Source of the DNA: Amorphophallus konjac
Taxonomy: Eukaryota; Streptophyta; Magnoliopsida; Alismatales; Araceae
Assembly (NCBI GenBank): GCA_022559845.1
Contig: JAHNEJ010000888.1
Coordinates: 19,213-83,212, forward strand
Length of the DNA: 64,000 bases
Reading direction: 5' to 3'
The position numbers and the translations under genes were made by a program. The notes below the pieces were generated by a model. The model was not told the origin of the DNA, searched no databases, and was given only the letters and a program-made list of their open reading frames with translations. Below, one piece after another: positions 10,801-22,330 of the stretch; position 1 is the first letter of the stretch; each line of letters opens with the position of its first letter.

Positions 10801-13585
10801 CTGCCTCCTCCGAGTGGTGGGAAAATAACCTCTTCAGATGGGCTTCGTCAATATCAAAAACGGGCCCAGGCTGCTGACTCAGAAAGGTGCGCTCAGCCAC
10901 ATCCCAGCATGTCATCCGGGCATTGCGGTAGAAGCTCGTGCGAGCATTCCACCACTTTACATACTCTGGAGTGACCCGGGGGACTCGGTTCGGCATCGGC
11001 ACTCTGAAAGTATTGGCGTCCCGGCGGTGAAAATAGTCCCACCAGGAGCGACCTTCGGCCACAACGGTCGAGCCATGCTTTGACCTGCTGTCTAAAGGAA
11101 ACAGGGCGACCGAAGGCGAAATATGCTGATCGTAGCCGAAATTCCGACCGAACCTGAAGGGATAGTAGGGTTCCAAATAAACTGCGCCCCCCTTTCTGAA
11201 TACTAAAACACTGGGGCGAATTGATAAAGCCTAGTCAATGAGTTTAGGCTCCAAGATTGGTCGGGTCACAGTGTTGCCCGAAATGAAGTGTGTGAAAGTC
11301 TCCACTGCCTCGAGCTTACACTCACGCTGACGGTTCACTAATGGAGATGAATGTACAGCCAGATTCCAAAAGTGGATAGTCCCCGCTGAATCCGTTGGAA
11401 CCCTTGCCAGTCCGCCACGAATGGATAAGAGTTGCTGGGACACTGGACCCGGTTCAGCACTTGCAAACTCCAGCATTCTGGGATACAATGTCATTGTCTG
11501 CAAAGTCCGGGGAGCTAGCTCCGGAAATAAGTTGCACACCCAGGCATTAAAAAAATGAAACGGCCCCACCGTTCGGAAAGAGCGGGGGATCCGATGCCTA
11601 TGAATATCTCCAATGGATTTGTAAATCAGGCATAGTGCGGCTGGACATATTGCAAGCCGTATGCCCCAAGCCATCTGACAAGCCGGGTATATTGCCTCCG
11701 GCCGAATAACTGTCTCATCCCCCTGCGGGAGGGCAAAAGTACACAGCCAGAAGGTAAGGTAGGCAGCATAATGGGTAAAGGGATCCACCCCCATCGGATT
11801 CGGCCCCCCGCGGCTTATCCCCCGAAGAGAAGCAGGCAGCTCTGACTTGAACTTAGGTGGCCTGCTGGGTTTACCCGCAACAGGAGCTACGTGAGGGAAC
11901 TCGCTGTACTTCAAAGGGCCCCTGAAGAAATACTGAATCCAATGTCCTGCTCGGACTCTCAGTTTACTGCTCTTCTCCCGGGGCTGGTATCCCTTCGAGG
12001 ATCCCCTATTCAGCGTCAGGCAGAGGGAGCGGTATGCCTTCATCAAGTACCGGTATGAATAGCCGAAGTAATATTCACCTTCGCCGTCTGTTTCATCCTT
12101 GATGAAGTCATGAATGCAGACCTCCTCATAGGTAGGGCTGTCAATGGGCCGGGCCCGGGCCGGGCTTAGGTCGGCCCGGCCCGGGCCCGACTTCTCAACA
12201 TTAAGGCCCGAGCCCGGCCCGGGCCCGACTTATGTCGGGCCGGGCCGGGTCGGGCCGGACATTATGTAAAAATTTCAAAGCCCGACTAAGGCCCGGCCCG
12301 ACAACTTAAATAAAATAATAAAAATAATAACATAAAACATATAATATCATTAAAGTAATCAAAATTTTGATATTAATTACATAATTTGTGTAAAAAGAGA
12401 GTTTTAAAATTTATCATTAAGTAAAATAACATAGTTTTAACTAAATAATTTTTAAATTTTGATGTGGGAATAAAAAAAAAGAACGGGCCAGGCCGGCCCG
12501 CGGGCCGAACTCAAAGCCCGAGCCCGGCCCACGGGTCAAGTCGGGCCGGGCTTTTAGGCCCGACTAAAAGCCCGCGGGCCGAAAATGACCTTGCGGCCCG
12601 GCCCGAAATCGGGCCAAGCCCGCGGGCCTATCGGGCCGGCCCGGCCCATTGACAGCCCTACTCATAGGGCTCTCCGTTAATCGGCAGGCCCGATAACTGT
12701 GATAGGCTCCAAAGATCCAGAGAGGTTTCACCTTCTGCTGTATAGAAAGTGTTGAACTGCGGGCAAAATACTTCGAACATGCCGCAGCACAGCCCCTTTG
12801 AAATGGGATACCTGAAGCGGGGATGCATACACACTGTGGTACACCCCGGCCCTGACCAGCAGCGGTGCATACTCTTTCAGAACATATTCTGTGAATTCCA
12901 CTGCCCCTACACGAAAGAGATGAGTATCTGTCACCTTCGTGTCTGCAAACCACCCAGCTGCCAATTGAAATTTGAACTGAACAGCCAAGCAGTTCAGCAC
13001 AAATGGTTCCTCTCTGTAGCCCCACTTGATGGGCGCCAAGAATAAACCATAACCGGGTTTCTCCCTGTTAACCCGACCTACGGTGTTGTCCCACCTGGCT
13101 GGTGTGAACTCCGGGGCCCGTGTTAGCATCTTCAGCTCTGCCTCCAGCTCTGTTACCCCTAAGACGGCGTCCCACTTGCGCCGCTCCCCCGGAAGGTAGA
13201 TGGTATCGCCACGATACACAGAACCTTTCAAGCTGTCCCGGTCTAGCAACATGGCCCGCTCCACCATCCGAGCCAGCATGACGTCCCTCTTCCCAGAGAC
13301 GTTGAAGGTACAAATGAAGGGCGCGAGGTGACGATCCTTCGGGAAGTCCGCATGGTAGTCATCATCGCGATTGAAGTCCAGTCCTCCCTCGACAGTCACA
13401 ATGCGAGAGGCGTATATTGTATCTGTTTCGGAGCCAGAGGACTCATCGACTATGGCGATCCTCCCAAGTCCCCGATCCAGCTGTCCAACATTCCTCCAAG
13501 TCACAACGGGACCAGAAGCCCTGCCTTGAGGAGAAGAGTCAACATCAGCACTGCCGGAGGCAACGCGGCTAGAAGATGAAGCCAT
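7895..13585 (-). pseudogene. Antisense plant-mobile-domain gene of element 1 (broken, with introns)
   Basis: Reads opposite to pol. The start is chosen at ATG 13,583-13,585 (MASSSS), matching the start of the element 2 copy; a splice-acceptor-like TTTGGTGTCTGCAG lies just upstream. Exons on the minus strand: E1 13,585-10,246, E2 10,169-9,876, E3 9,803-9,624, E4 9,537-9,074, E5 8,986-7,895. The introns are GT-AG, phases 1, 1, 1 and 0. E1 holds the PMD-like core (LSQLSGLPINGEPYE, YLTFWLCTFALPQGDETVIR, QMAWGIRLAICPAALCLIY); E5 ends in a coiled coil rich in E, L and A. Breaks: a frameshift near 12,815, a MITE at 12,133-12,660, TAG at 11,231-11,233 where the other copy has tryptophan, a TGA near 9,440 and TAG at 8,225-8,227. 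PMD proteins (MAIN/MAIL type) are linked to silencing and are common on plant transposons; the role here is unknown. Confidence 0.82.
12125..12668. mobile_element. hAT-type MITE with 8-bp target duplication, inserted in the PMD exon
   Basis: The element is 12,133-12,660 (528 bp), with perfect terminal inverted repeats TAGGGCTGTCAATGGGCC and GGCCCATTGACAGCCCTA. The 8-bp duplication CTCATAGG occurs at 12,125-12,132 and 12,661-12,668. Eight-bp duplications and TAGGG-type ends fit hAT. The arms are very GC-rich (GGGCCGGGCC repeats) and could fold together; the middle (about 12,305-12,480) is AT-rich. No transposase is encoded. It interrupts exon 1 of the antisense gene just after the conserved GLPINGEPYE segment. 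Confidence 0.93.
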
Positions 13586-14310
13586 TTCCAGCGAGCTGCA
13601 GACACCAAACCAAGAAAAGGAAATAATAAGATGATATGAAGATGAAAATAGAAAGGAGAATTTCAAGAAAAATTTTGACAGCATCTCCCCTTATCCGGGG
13701 TATGCCCAGAAGTCAAATGGGAGAACACCCACCAGGAGGGGGTGACTCCGAAATGAAAAGGGGACGGAGTCCCGAACAAAATTCCCCGAAGGGAAGGATT
13801 CCACGCCGGCTGCTCCGAGGTGACAGAAGGAGAAAGGGGAGGAAGAGGGAGAAAGCTCAAGGAGAAATGAGCTTCTCCCTCCCCCTCTCGGCGCCTATAT
13901 CGGCCCCGCCAAAAGGCGCGCCGAGAGGGAGGCCGCGCCGACGACCGGACGCGCCAAAAGGCGCGCCGAGACGGCCTCCGCGCCGAAAAGTAAAAGTGCC
14001 ACAAGGCGCGCCGATATCGGCCGTGCCGATAGCGTCACCGCGCCGAGACCATCACCGTGCCGACGGCGTCACCGCGCCGAGAGCACCACCATGCCGGAAA
14101 CATCTACGGTGCCGATTAGCCCACCAGGGGTGATGTAACCAACAAATTTGCTTGTAAAGCATGGAAGTCACGCAAAGCAGAATGAAGACTCAGAGTCAAA
14201 AGAATAGTCAATGCACAGGAGCAGACCTAAAGAGACCACGAAGCGCAATGTGTGAACGTGATGTACACCCGCATGTCCCGTGCCACTCATGCTTCGCTCA
14301 CGCCACCTAC
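13586..14310 (-). promoter_or_regulatory. Leader and GC-rich upstream region of the antisense gene
   Basis: On the minus strand this precedes the PMD gene. Around 13,880-14,110 the sequence CGCGCC(G/A) recurs every 15-30 bases together with GCCGA and GTGCCGA. The same motif class recurs in the LTR (14,770-14,820, 15,680-15,760, 16,430-16,700). It probably includes the antisense promoter and a 5' UTR intron ending at the acceptor near 13,600, but I see no clear TATA box. Confidence 0.45.
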
Positions 14311-14320
14311 GGGTGGGGGG
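14266..14320 (+). other. Stem-loop and polypurine tract before the 3' LTR of element 1
   Basis: CACCCG (14,266-14,271) pairs with CGGGTG (14,310-14,315), and GGGTGGGGGG (14,311-14,320) is the polypurine tract that primes plus-strand synthesis, followed by TATT and the LTR start TGTTGACACC. Element 2 has the same arrangement with a stronger stem. Confidence 0.75.
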
Positions 14321-14846
14321 TATTTGTTGACACCTAAAATATGTCAGAGGAGATCATAGCAGATTCACAGTTCTGAAGATCAGTCGAGGGCACAGCTCAC
14401 GTACCCTCCCTGGGAGATCTGAGAGTCTGAATAGAAGAAACCCACTACCCCTATCATGTTATTCGACTAAAGCCGTCTTTGGCTAGGTCGCTGTCCAGTA
14501 CTACTGTCATTCAGATAGTCAGGCTGATATAACTATACCAACATTCAGGCAACCATCTGCCTGCTGAAACAGATGTTCAGACATCTCTGATACTCCTGAC
14601 GCGGGATGTACAGTGCCTCGCACACGTTTGTGAATGCAAGGTGTAAACAGCCCCACGGAGTCTTAATATAAATATGCCAAAAACCCCACTGTCGAAAGGA
14701 GTCCACCAAGTGGATCCTGGACCGAATGGGCCGAACGACAAGAGAATGGGCCAAGCCCAAATATAAGACGGGACGCGCCGATGACTGCCGCGCCGGGAGG
14801 ATGATCCTGGCGCGCCGGGAAGTGCATGCCGAAAGGATGAGGGCCT

Positions 14847-14863
14847 GGCCTCTATAAGAGGCC
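14847..14863 (+). promoter_or_regulatory. TATA box inside an inverted repeat, LTR of element 1
   Basis: GGCCTCTATAAGAGGCC: arms GGCCTCT and AGAGGCC directly enclose the TATA element. Transcription (start of R) is expected some 30 bases downstream, near 14,885, in GA-rich sequence. Confidence 0.72.
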
Positions 14864-16404
14864 TGCCCTTCGAACAAATGAAGAGGACGAACAGAAAAAG
14901 GGGAGGACGAACAGAAAAAGAGGAGGAGGCGACAACAAAAAAAGAAGAGAGAAGAGAGAAGAGGGAGGATCCTTCGAAGAAAAAAGGAGAGCGCCCTTCA
15001 TAGAAGTTGAAGAAAAAGAGAGGGGTTCGAGGAGAGAATCCAGGTGTGAGGGCCGGGCAACTGCAGCTTCTTTTCCCTCTCTCTCTCTCTCTCTCCTCGG
15101 TCCGTCTGAGTATTCCTCTTTTGTTTCTTTTGCTTTCGAGCATCTTTGCTCTAGTAGCATCGAATGCTAATGTAACCCTGTTTGCAGGGATGAAGTTCGG
15201 ATTTCTTTTCCTTTTGGGTTAGATTTATTTCTCTTAAATCGCATATGTGTAAGCCATTTGGCTGAAGTAGTTAATAAAGAATGGGATGAATTCTGATGGC
15301 CTGGATCATTCTCTTCCGCTTCCCTCTGTATCCAAGGTTTTAATCTATATACGGCTACCGCCAGCTGCAAATGTCTTATGCTTAAATTTCTTCTATCTGT
15401 TGAGGCTTCTTTGCCATCGTTCTTTATTATTACCCCAGCCACATTTCGAGGGCCTGAGACAGTCTATCTCATGGCTCCTCGTATGTGGAATGGAGAGGAA
15501 TATCTTCAGGAGTTCTGGTTCATGGCTCTGCTCCTAGTGAGGCCCCAGAAGAGAGTCCGTCTCCTCCCCAGAAGCCTCCCTCTACGATCATCCAAAACAG
15601 CGTAGATCTCTGAATAAACCTCCTCGTTCTGAACGTTCAAAGCCTCTGCTTTAAAGAACCCCTAAAACCCCACTCCAAAAGCCTCCCGGCGCGAGCCCCT
15701 CTCGGCGCACGTCTCACGCCGAGGTCTGGCCGTGCCGGTTGAACCTCACGTTTCGCGCCGATACCTTCATACCCTCCATGCCCTCATACCCTCCATACCG
15801 AAGACGGCCATCTCGATACGTTTGTGTCGATGCCATCAGGCCATGCCAGCATTGTTGGAAATGTCTTGTTTTCCTGTGGAGAAGCATTACCCTTTCCTCT
15901 GTCCTCACGATAGCCATATCAAAAGGGTCAATTCCCCACATTCTACGAGCCCACTAGGTCATGGATTCCTACTAGTGCAGGCTCTCCGTTGGCTGCATCG
16001 GGCATATTACAACAAAAGGAATGAGATCTCTTACGATCTAAACCCATTGGATCACGGGCTACGCCCGGCACTTATTTCGGTTTCTACTCCGACATTCGTG
16101 AGTAGGTAGCCCATAATATACTTTTGGCACACTCCCAAAGTAAGGGGAGGTGCTGTCAAAATTCGTTCAGAGTTTTACTCGATCGATCAGCATGATACCT
16201 TCCTCGCAGTTGTGCATGCAACCCCTAATTGCGTGGCAAGAGTCTGAGACATATCATCTCATGGTGTCTCGGCCACCAAAGGGAATATACCTTATATTCA
16301 CCTGATCTCCCTGGACCCTTCGTGAATGGAGCCACCCTCAACCTTTCTTTTCATCCACGCATCATCCTGAAACCTCCCCGGTGAATGAAGAAACCCTCAT
16401 GATA

Positions 16405-16630
16405 CCTCAAACAAAACCAACAAGACACCTCCCGGCGCCACCTCCTCCCGGCGCCAAACCCACGCCGGGTTGGGGGGGTGCCGAATGCCCTTGGCGCACC
16501 GGGACCCCATCGTATCCCCAAACAAAACCAACAGAATCTCCTCCCAGCGCCAACACCTCCCGGCGCCACCTCCTCCCGGCGCCAAACCCACGCCGGGTTG
16601 GGGGGCGCCGAATGCCCTTGCCATGGCGCG
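16405..16630 (+). repeat. Direct duplication in the LTR of element 1
   Basis: A segment with CTCCCGGCGCCA twice, then AACCCACGCCGGGTTGGGG and CCGAATGCCCTTG, is present at about 16,427-16,495 and again at about 16,556-16,622, with CAAACAAAACCAACA preceding each block. Confidence 0.8.
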
Positions 16631-17430
16631 CCGGGACCCCGTCGTGCCGATTAGCCCTTTAACCTTTCTTCGCGCCGGGAGCACGCCGTGCCGTTTGGCT
16701 TGCGCGCCGACTCCTATTTGCGCCGTTTTGCCCTATCAATGAGTGCTATTCAAACCCTCATGCCAAATAATTCTACTAAACCCAAAATCTGCCCAAACTC
16801 AGGCGTCCACTCCTTACCAACTTCCGGGTAACCTCCACTGTCTCATGAGGGAATTATGGCTCTTCACCCAGGTCCATGGCAGATACATTAAATGGGGGTT
16901 TTTCACCCCTACATTACACCGAATCCGACATTTCTTTTGTCACCCCGCTGACCCTCGGAGTGCTGCCACCGCATGTCCTCCAACGGTTCTTCGAGGGGAA
17001 TATTAACGATGCGCGATGGTGGTCTTCGGGCCTGCCTCCCCCTCCACGCACCAAGGGTCCATAATTCTGTGAACTATGCATCCTTTGTATGATAAATAAA
17101 TACATCCCGTATGCCTTCGTCATGGTCATTATGTAGCTTTTTTTTAATCCGGCTTCGACAGCCCGCTATCTCGGCAATTAATCAAAGGTGTTCCCTCCTC
17201 GTGGGGGATGTAATTAACGCCATAGCCTTTATGGTATGGCGGACTGCTGGTCCCAACCGAACCTCACATTCGCCCGACACGGGTTAGAATGAGCGCATCA
17301 TAAAATTATCACTCATATGACTGGCACGCCCGCGTCGTCAATCGGTCAGTTAATTACCAGTTAGTTAATTGATTGATCGACACGTGAAATAAGATATGTA
17401 TACATGTACATATGTACATATACACACGAA

Positions 17431-18290
17431 ATAAAACCAAACGACAAGACGGTCGGATGAGAAAAATCCCGTCGCAAACAGACCCTTAGTCCAGGCTTTG
17501 AAAAGGGGGAGATCTAAGGTCGACGGCGAAGCTCTGCCGAATTTTCGAGCGACCTATAGCCAGGGAGGGAGGCCTTCTACGTCCACTCAAGCCACCGGTT
17601 CAGGGAGTATTCGTTATTTTGGGTCTTCGTTTTAACAGTCCCACCATCATTTTCGTCATTGCATGCATCGTTCTTCTTTGCTCTCTTGCCACATTTTTTC
17701 ATTCTTACGCGTCATACACACACCCTCCTATTGTTTTCCACGCCCATAGGGGTTTAAAAACTCCCAGGTATCCACCATTCCAATTTATTATGTCTATTTT
17801 TCTTCTTTCTTATAGTTACTACGCTTCACAGTTCTGATCTTGGGTTTTCCTTCGTGTTTCCCACTGTGTTTTGCAGGTCAGCATCATACTAGTGCGAGGC
17901 CCATCCCCTCTGGCCGGCCAGAAGGGGTGGAGGTCTAGATCCTACAACTTAAAACCTGGTAGCATTGGGCGGTCGTCTTCCTGTCCGTCCGAGTATGAGA
18001 GTGGTCTTCACAAAGCCGTCCTTCGCTATTCGGCGGCTTCCTCTGGGCCGTTCTACTGTCAAGCCATGCTTCGTCCCGCGTTCACCTCAGCACTGGTGAG
18101 CGGTCTATCGATCGACTGTCCATTAACAGGACGGTTCTTCTCGAGCCGTTTATCTCTACAGTGCTATTTTTGAGGCGAGTTCCTTCTCCCTTTCCAAGGT
18201 ACGGGTGTATTTATTTACATTCGGAGCCTTGGTGGCGATCACAATCCATACACACTCACACCTTTCTGCCCTTCTAGTTTCATCTTGTTT
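17431..18290. other. Unassigned segment
   Basis: No recognisable protein domain. TTCCCACTGTGTTTTGCAG at about 17,860 looks like a splice acceptor on +, but the following frame is short and I cannot identify it. It could be the end of the LTR plus flanking repeat. Confidence 0.35.
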
Positions 18291-19512
18291 GTGTTTTACA
18301 TTGATATAGTAGAGGGATAAGAAAGGGTAACAAGAGAAAGGGATTTTGTGAGAGGTACATATTTTCGATCAACAGCGGGCGTACCTTCGGCCGCCAGACC
18401 CAAAAACCTCCAACGGTCAACAATCCAACAGTCAAAACGCCTCGAAGGCCACGCCGGCCAACTCGGCTTAGCGATCTGCCTATCGGCCGCCACAAGGGCT
18501 CTGGCAGTTTATCGTTTGACCGCCAGGCCCAACCCACATACGGGACGTTGGAAACGGTCGCATGGCGACCGCCAGAAGGAAGTGGTGGTCTCTGGAAGGA
18601 CCGTCAGAGTTCTAGAAAATCGAGAACGACAGGAAAATCCCAAAATCGCCATTCCACGCCCCATTCACCCCCGGGTGAAGAAGAACCAAAAGGGAAACTT
18701 ATTCCCAAGCGCCGAATGCATCTTTTGATGCCCACAAACCACAAAATAGCGAATTAAAATGCTAGATCGGTCACTCAAGCCCCAAAATATGATTTTCCCT
18801 TTCCGGCACAAAATAGCCCTCTCTCGACCTCACCTCAGCCAAGAAATCATGGGGAAGGTAAATACCGAGCTAAGGACCGTCACCCTACCTCAGAATCGCC
18901 CGAAACGTAGCGGATCGCCGCTGATCTCTAAAAATCCGCTTGAAACCTCACGAGCTCCCACGATATCACCGAGCACCGTACGCCGCCGGGATCGCCACGC
19001 TGCTGCCTTTGCCACCACGCCGTCGCCTTGCCGCGTCCGCAGCCGAAGGGGAGGGCGTCGGGGGCGTCGCCGGAAGAGGGGGCCGATCACGGTCGCGTGC
19101 GCACGGGAGAGAAAGGGAGGAAGAAGAAGAAGAAAGAGAAAGGAGAAAAGAAAAGGAAAAAGAGAAAGAAAAAGAAATGGGGTTATATAGAAAGTCCCGA
19201 TTTTTCAAAAAAATACGAAAAATAGAAAAATATACCACCGCTATTCTTGGAACACGAAGATCACCGTGGTACCATCCCTGAGTAGGTGAACGACCCGGTT
19301 TACCCGCTACGGGATTCCGTAGGTCCTGTCAGGGAAAAACACGGGAAATCGTGGAACACGTTCTGAGACCTCCGAAACTGATCCGAAACACACGAATCCG
19401 AACCCGAAAAATATCCGAAAGATAATTTCGAGAAAAATGAGAACAAATTCTCCGAGAAAATAAATCCAGGACCCAAGAGGAAGGATCCGAAGGGTCCGAG
19501 ATATTACAACCC
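18291..19512 (-). mobile_element. LTR fragment of the TGTAATRTC family (minus strand)
   Basis: On the minus strand it starts TGTAATATCTCGGACC at 19,512 and aligns with the LTR that starts at 55,607: CGGATCC, TTTCTCGGAG, GTTTCGGAGG, GTTCCACG, the GA-rich tract at 19,110-19,180 and the AAATAGCG / AGATCGG segment near 18,750. TGTAAT-type ends are typical of plant Del/Tekay-like chromoviruses. The left boundary is not determined. A hairpin CGGTCGC-ATG-GCGACCG lies at 18,555-18,571. Confidence 0.6.
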
Positions 19513-20483
19513 TCTCCCCTTAAACAACACTTGGCATGTGGTACGCCTTACTGCTTTAGACTGTACTTTCTATTGGACTGGACTCTGTTGTTGTAGTTGT
19601 TATTTATTTCTGTTAATTATTGAATTGTCATGGATTATTTCCTATTTCTTTGTACCTTCACACGAAAGATGTCCGAAACGAAATTTCGGACACAACAGAG
19701 CTGGACGCTCCGAAAACCAGATCCGGGACCCACGAAGAAAGATCCGAAAGGTCCGGGATATTACATGGTAGGTCCTACCCGAGGCGCGAACACCGTACAA
19801 GTAACCACAAACAAGTAACTAGCTGGGGTCACGCCCGTCGACGTGGGTCCAACCGCCCCCAACCACGTGTGCACACACAGACCTTGCGTCACTAGGTCTG
19901 GTCCTCTGATCGGTTTTCCCCCGTAGCCGGACTCTGGCTACCGACGAGGGGCCTACGGTAACCGGTCCACAAACCGCCTCAAAGGTGAGTGCCCGTACAC
20001 CACTCCCTGGTGCGACCAGCACCGCGTACTGGTAGGCTACGACTAGTGGAGGGTCACTGAAGGAGTAGACTCTCAACTCAACGAAAAACAACGTCCGAAT
20101 CCGACGATGTACGGGGACCACCCCACGTACCGGCCCCGTCGCACGGTGACCACAGTCGGAGAAGAAACGGGACTCACAGTCCACGGCCACGCACGCACCG
20201 TGCGCTAGAGTCGAGAAAACTCAAGTGTCGCTTAAGCCACTGGACTCTGGACAGTCCTCCAGACGCACTACACCCAACGGTCCTTGAGTCACAAGACTCG
20301 GGGTCAAGACCGTTGTACGTAACAGCACAAGGCCGTTAATCTAGTCCAATCTCTAGGTCTAAAACCACGGTAGCACAAGTACCGAGACAACTTACGAGTC
20401 GCCAAGACCATTCCCTCGGGAAGGGTACGCAAGGGACCAAGGCCACCCACACGGGCCACACGGAAAACACAGAAGCACGATTC
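19513..20483 (-). mobile_element. Further LTR pieces of the TGTAATRTC family; left flank of element 2
   Basis: 19,660-19,766 is the first ~107 bases of another LTR copy (minus-strand start TGTAATATCCCGGACC) that closely matches 55,497-55,607 and then breaks off. 19,767-20,488 continues as GC-rich non-coding DNA that was contiguous with 53,920 onward before element 2 inserted. 19,513-19,659 is unassigned. Confidence 0.55.
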
Positions 20484-20488
20484 CCAGG
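20484..20488. repeat. Target-site duplication CCAGG, left copy
   Basis: Five bases immediately before the LTR start TGTGGACACC; identical to 53,920-53,924 after the right LTR. Confidence 0.92.
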
Positions 20489-20659
20489 TGTGGACACCGA
20501 AAATCGCACATCCAAATGCCATGCTCGGCCCAGCATTAACAACGGCGCCGAGTGAAGAAACCCCGGAGAAATCAACCACAAAGGCCCCACATCCCAGGGG
20601 CCTCGAAGAAAATCAAATGGGCCACAACTCATGCTCACAATGGGCTCAGAATCTCCCAT

Positions 20660-21060
20660 TTAACCCTCCAGCGGCACGCCGTGGAGAGCCTTCAGCGGCA
20701 CGCCCTGGAGAGCCCTCCAGCGGCACGCTCCCTTCAGCGGCACACCCTGCCCCGGCCTTCACAGGCACAGCCCCTTTGGGCGCTCGCCGGCACACCCCCA
20801 GGGGGGGTTTCAACGGCACGCCCCCAGGCGGGTTCACCGGCACACCCCAGGGGGGGTTTCAACGGCACGCCCCCAGGCGGGTTCACCGGCACACCCCTTT
20901 GGGGTCTTCAGCGGCACGGCCCTTTGGGGCTTCCGCGACACGGCCCTTTGGGGCTTCAGCGGCACAGCCTCCAGAGGCTTCAGCGGCAGGCCTTTTTGGC
21001 TCCCCAGCGGCACGCCCCTTCGAAACCCTTCAGCGGCACAGCGTGAAGCTTTTCAACGGC
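20660..21060 (+). repeat. Cluster of GGCACGCC/GGCACACC motifs, LTR block 1
   Basis: About 20 occurrences of (A/C)(G/C)CGGCAC(G/A)CC-like motifs at roughly 18-30-base spacing, including a duplicated unit with CCCAGGCGGGTTCACC. Repeated in the 3' LTR at 50,663-51,063. Confidence 0.82.
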
Positions 21061-21239
21061 AAGACGACGTGCAGCCCATGCCCTACGCTTCCTTGGCGCG
21101 CAGTGAGCCGTCTGAGGTGGCGACCGTCCATTGGGCCACGTGAGCTACCCCCTGACGACCCAGGACGAGGCAGGTCAAAGGCCATCACCACAAGGCCACT
21201 TCCCGCCTTCAACGGCCGAGCTGGAGGGCTTCGGCTCGG

Positions 21240-21262
21240 GGAGGTATAAAAAAAAAACCTCC
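21240..21262 (+). promoter_or_regulatory. TATA box inside an inverted repeat, 5' LTR of element 2
   Basis: GGAGGT (21,240-21,245) and ACCTCC (21,257-21,262) enclose TATAAAAAAAA. A second small hairpin, CTCCG-CTTCAA-CGGAG, follows at once. The same structure is at 51,243-51,265 in the 3' LTR. Confidence 0.72.
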
Positions 21263-22009
21263 GCTTCAACGGAGAGGAGGAGAAGAAATACACACACAAA
21301 GGGAGGGAGAAGGGAAGAGGGAGACAGACGCATACAGGCAGAAGAAAAGAGAAGAAGAGAGAAGAAGAAGAAGAGGCTCCCTCCCTGCCGGGAGCTTCCT
21401 CCGACGACCACCACCACCACCGGAAGGGAGCAAGAGTAAGGGAGAGAGGGTTCGATGTAACGGGGAAAGAGTTAGGGGCGGCTGGCGTCCCTCCTGCCCT
21501 CCGTTCCTCCTCTTCCTTTTATGTCTTCTTTTCTTTTGTGGGGCCTTTTTCCCCTTTATTGGCCATGGCATCATCTTTGGCATTCTTTTTTGCTATGATA
21601 TGTATATAAGGCGGTGTCCTCTCGATTCCCATAAATGAAAGTTGTTCCTCGTGGGTTCTCTTTGATTTCGTTGGCTTGCGCTAGCTCTCACGGTTTCTTT
21701 ATGGGGTTGTTCGTTTTCCCTCTGCCTCTCCATTTCTCCGGTGTTTTTGGGGCCCTCATGTCGACTTGATTATTCCCCTATGAGCCTTGGTTTCACAAGC
21801 CCTTCAATCCTCTCCATGGCCATCTGCTGTGTCCACTGGCTTAAGGGAGAGGGAGACCCTCACCCTCTCTCCAAACACACAGTGATCAAGTGGCCTGCCC
21901 TTGGCCTTCAATCCCCTTTCTTTTCTTCAAACGGCTTCTAAGGCCCCCAGCTTGCACACTCTGTTTGAACTCCCAGCGATGCCTCTTCCTGGCCCTTCGC
22001 CGGCACCCC

Positions 22010-22330
22010 TGTTTGGTCCCTCAGCGGCACGCCCATGGGGGTTGTCCAGCGGTACGCCCCCCCCATTTATCCTTGGCCGGCACGCTATCTCCTTGCCTTC
22101 AGCGGTACGCCCCTACAGCCCTCAGCGGTACGCCCCTGCAGCCCTCAGCGGTACGCCCTTTGCAGCCTTCAGCGGTACACTCTCCTGAGCCTTCTGCGGT
22201 ACGCCCCTACAGCCCTCAGCGGCACACCCCGTCTGCCCTCAGCGGCATGCCCCTTGAACCTTCAGCGGCACACCCCTAGCTGGCCCCAGCGGTACACTCT
22301 TCTGGCCTTCAGCGGTACACCTGCTGGCCA
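22010..22330 (+). repeat. Cluster of AGCGGTACGCC/AGCGGCACACC motifs, LTR block 2
   Basis: About 13 copies of AGCGG(T/C)AC(G/A)CC spaced about 20-26 bases. It repeats in the 3' LTR at 52,020-52,335, where some units and a C-run differ. Confidence 0.8.

Larger units (their letters stand above)
345..17430 (+). mobile_element. Element 1: Tat/Retand-like Ty3/gypsy retrotransposon, 5' truncated, with antisense PMD gene
   Basis: Order on the + strand: broken pol with double RNase H, 40-bp array, structured module A, 119-bp array, module B, 76-bp array, reverse-strand PMD gene, GC-rich region, polypurine tract and 3' LTR. The double RNase H (classical plus archaeal-like) marks the Tat lineage of Ty3/gypsy, in which antisense extra ORFs have been reported for Retand elements. 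The 5' LTR, PBS, gag and protease are not in the window. The right end of the LTR is only estimated (17,420-17,500), because no second LTR copy is available for comparison. Confidence 0.8.
14325..17430 (+). mobile_element. 3' LTR of element 1
   Basis: Begins TGTTGACACC directly after the polypurine tract. Its right part (about 17,165-17,340) matches the right part of the element 2 LTR: GGCAATTAATCAA, GATGTAA, CCTTTATGG, GAGCGCA and ACTGGCACGCCC. TATA box at 14,853. It contains repeated GGCGCC/CGCCGG motifs and GA-rich sequence after the TATA box. The end is uncertain within about 80 bp. Open frames inside are short and unsupported. Confidence 0.78.

Noticed and set aside
20488..21249. 253-codon ORF in the LTR of element 2, repeated in the 3' LTR
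   Set aside because: Produced by the GGCACGCC motif cluster; repetitive peptide without a domain.
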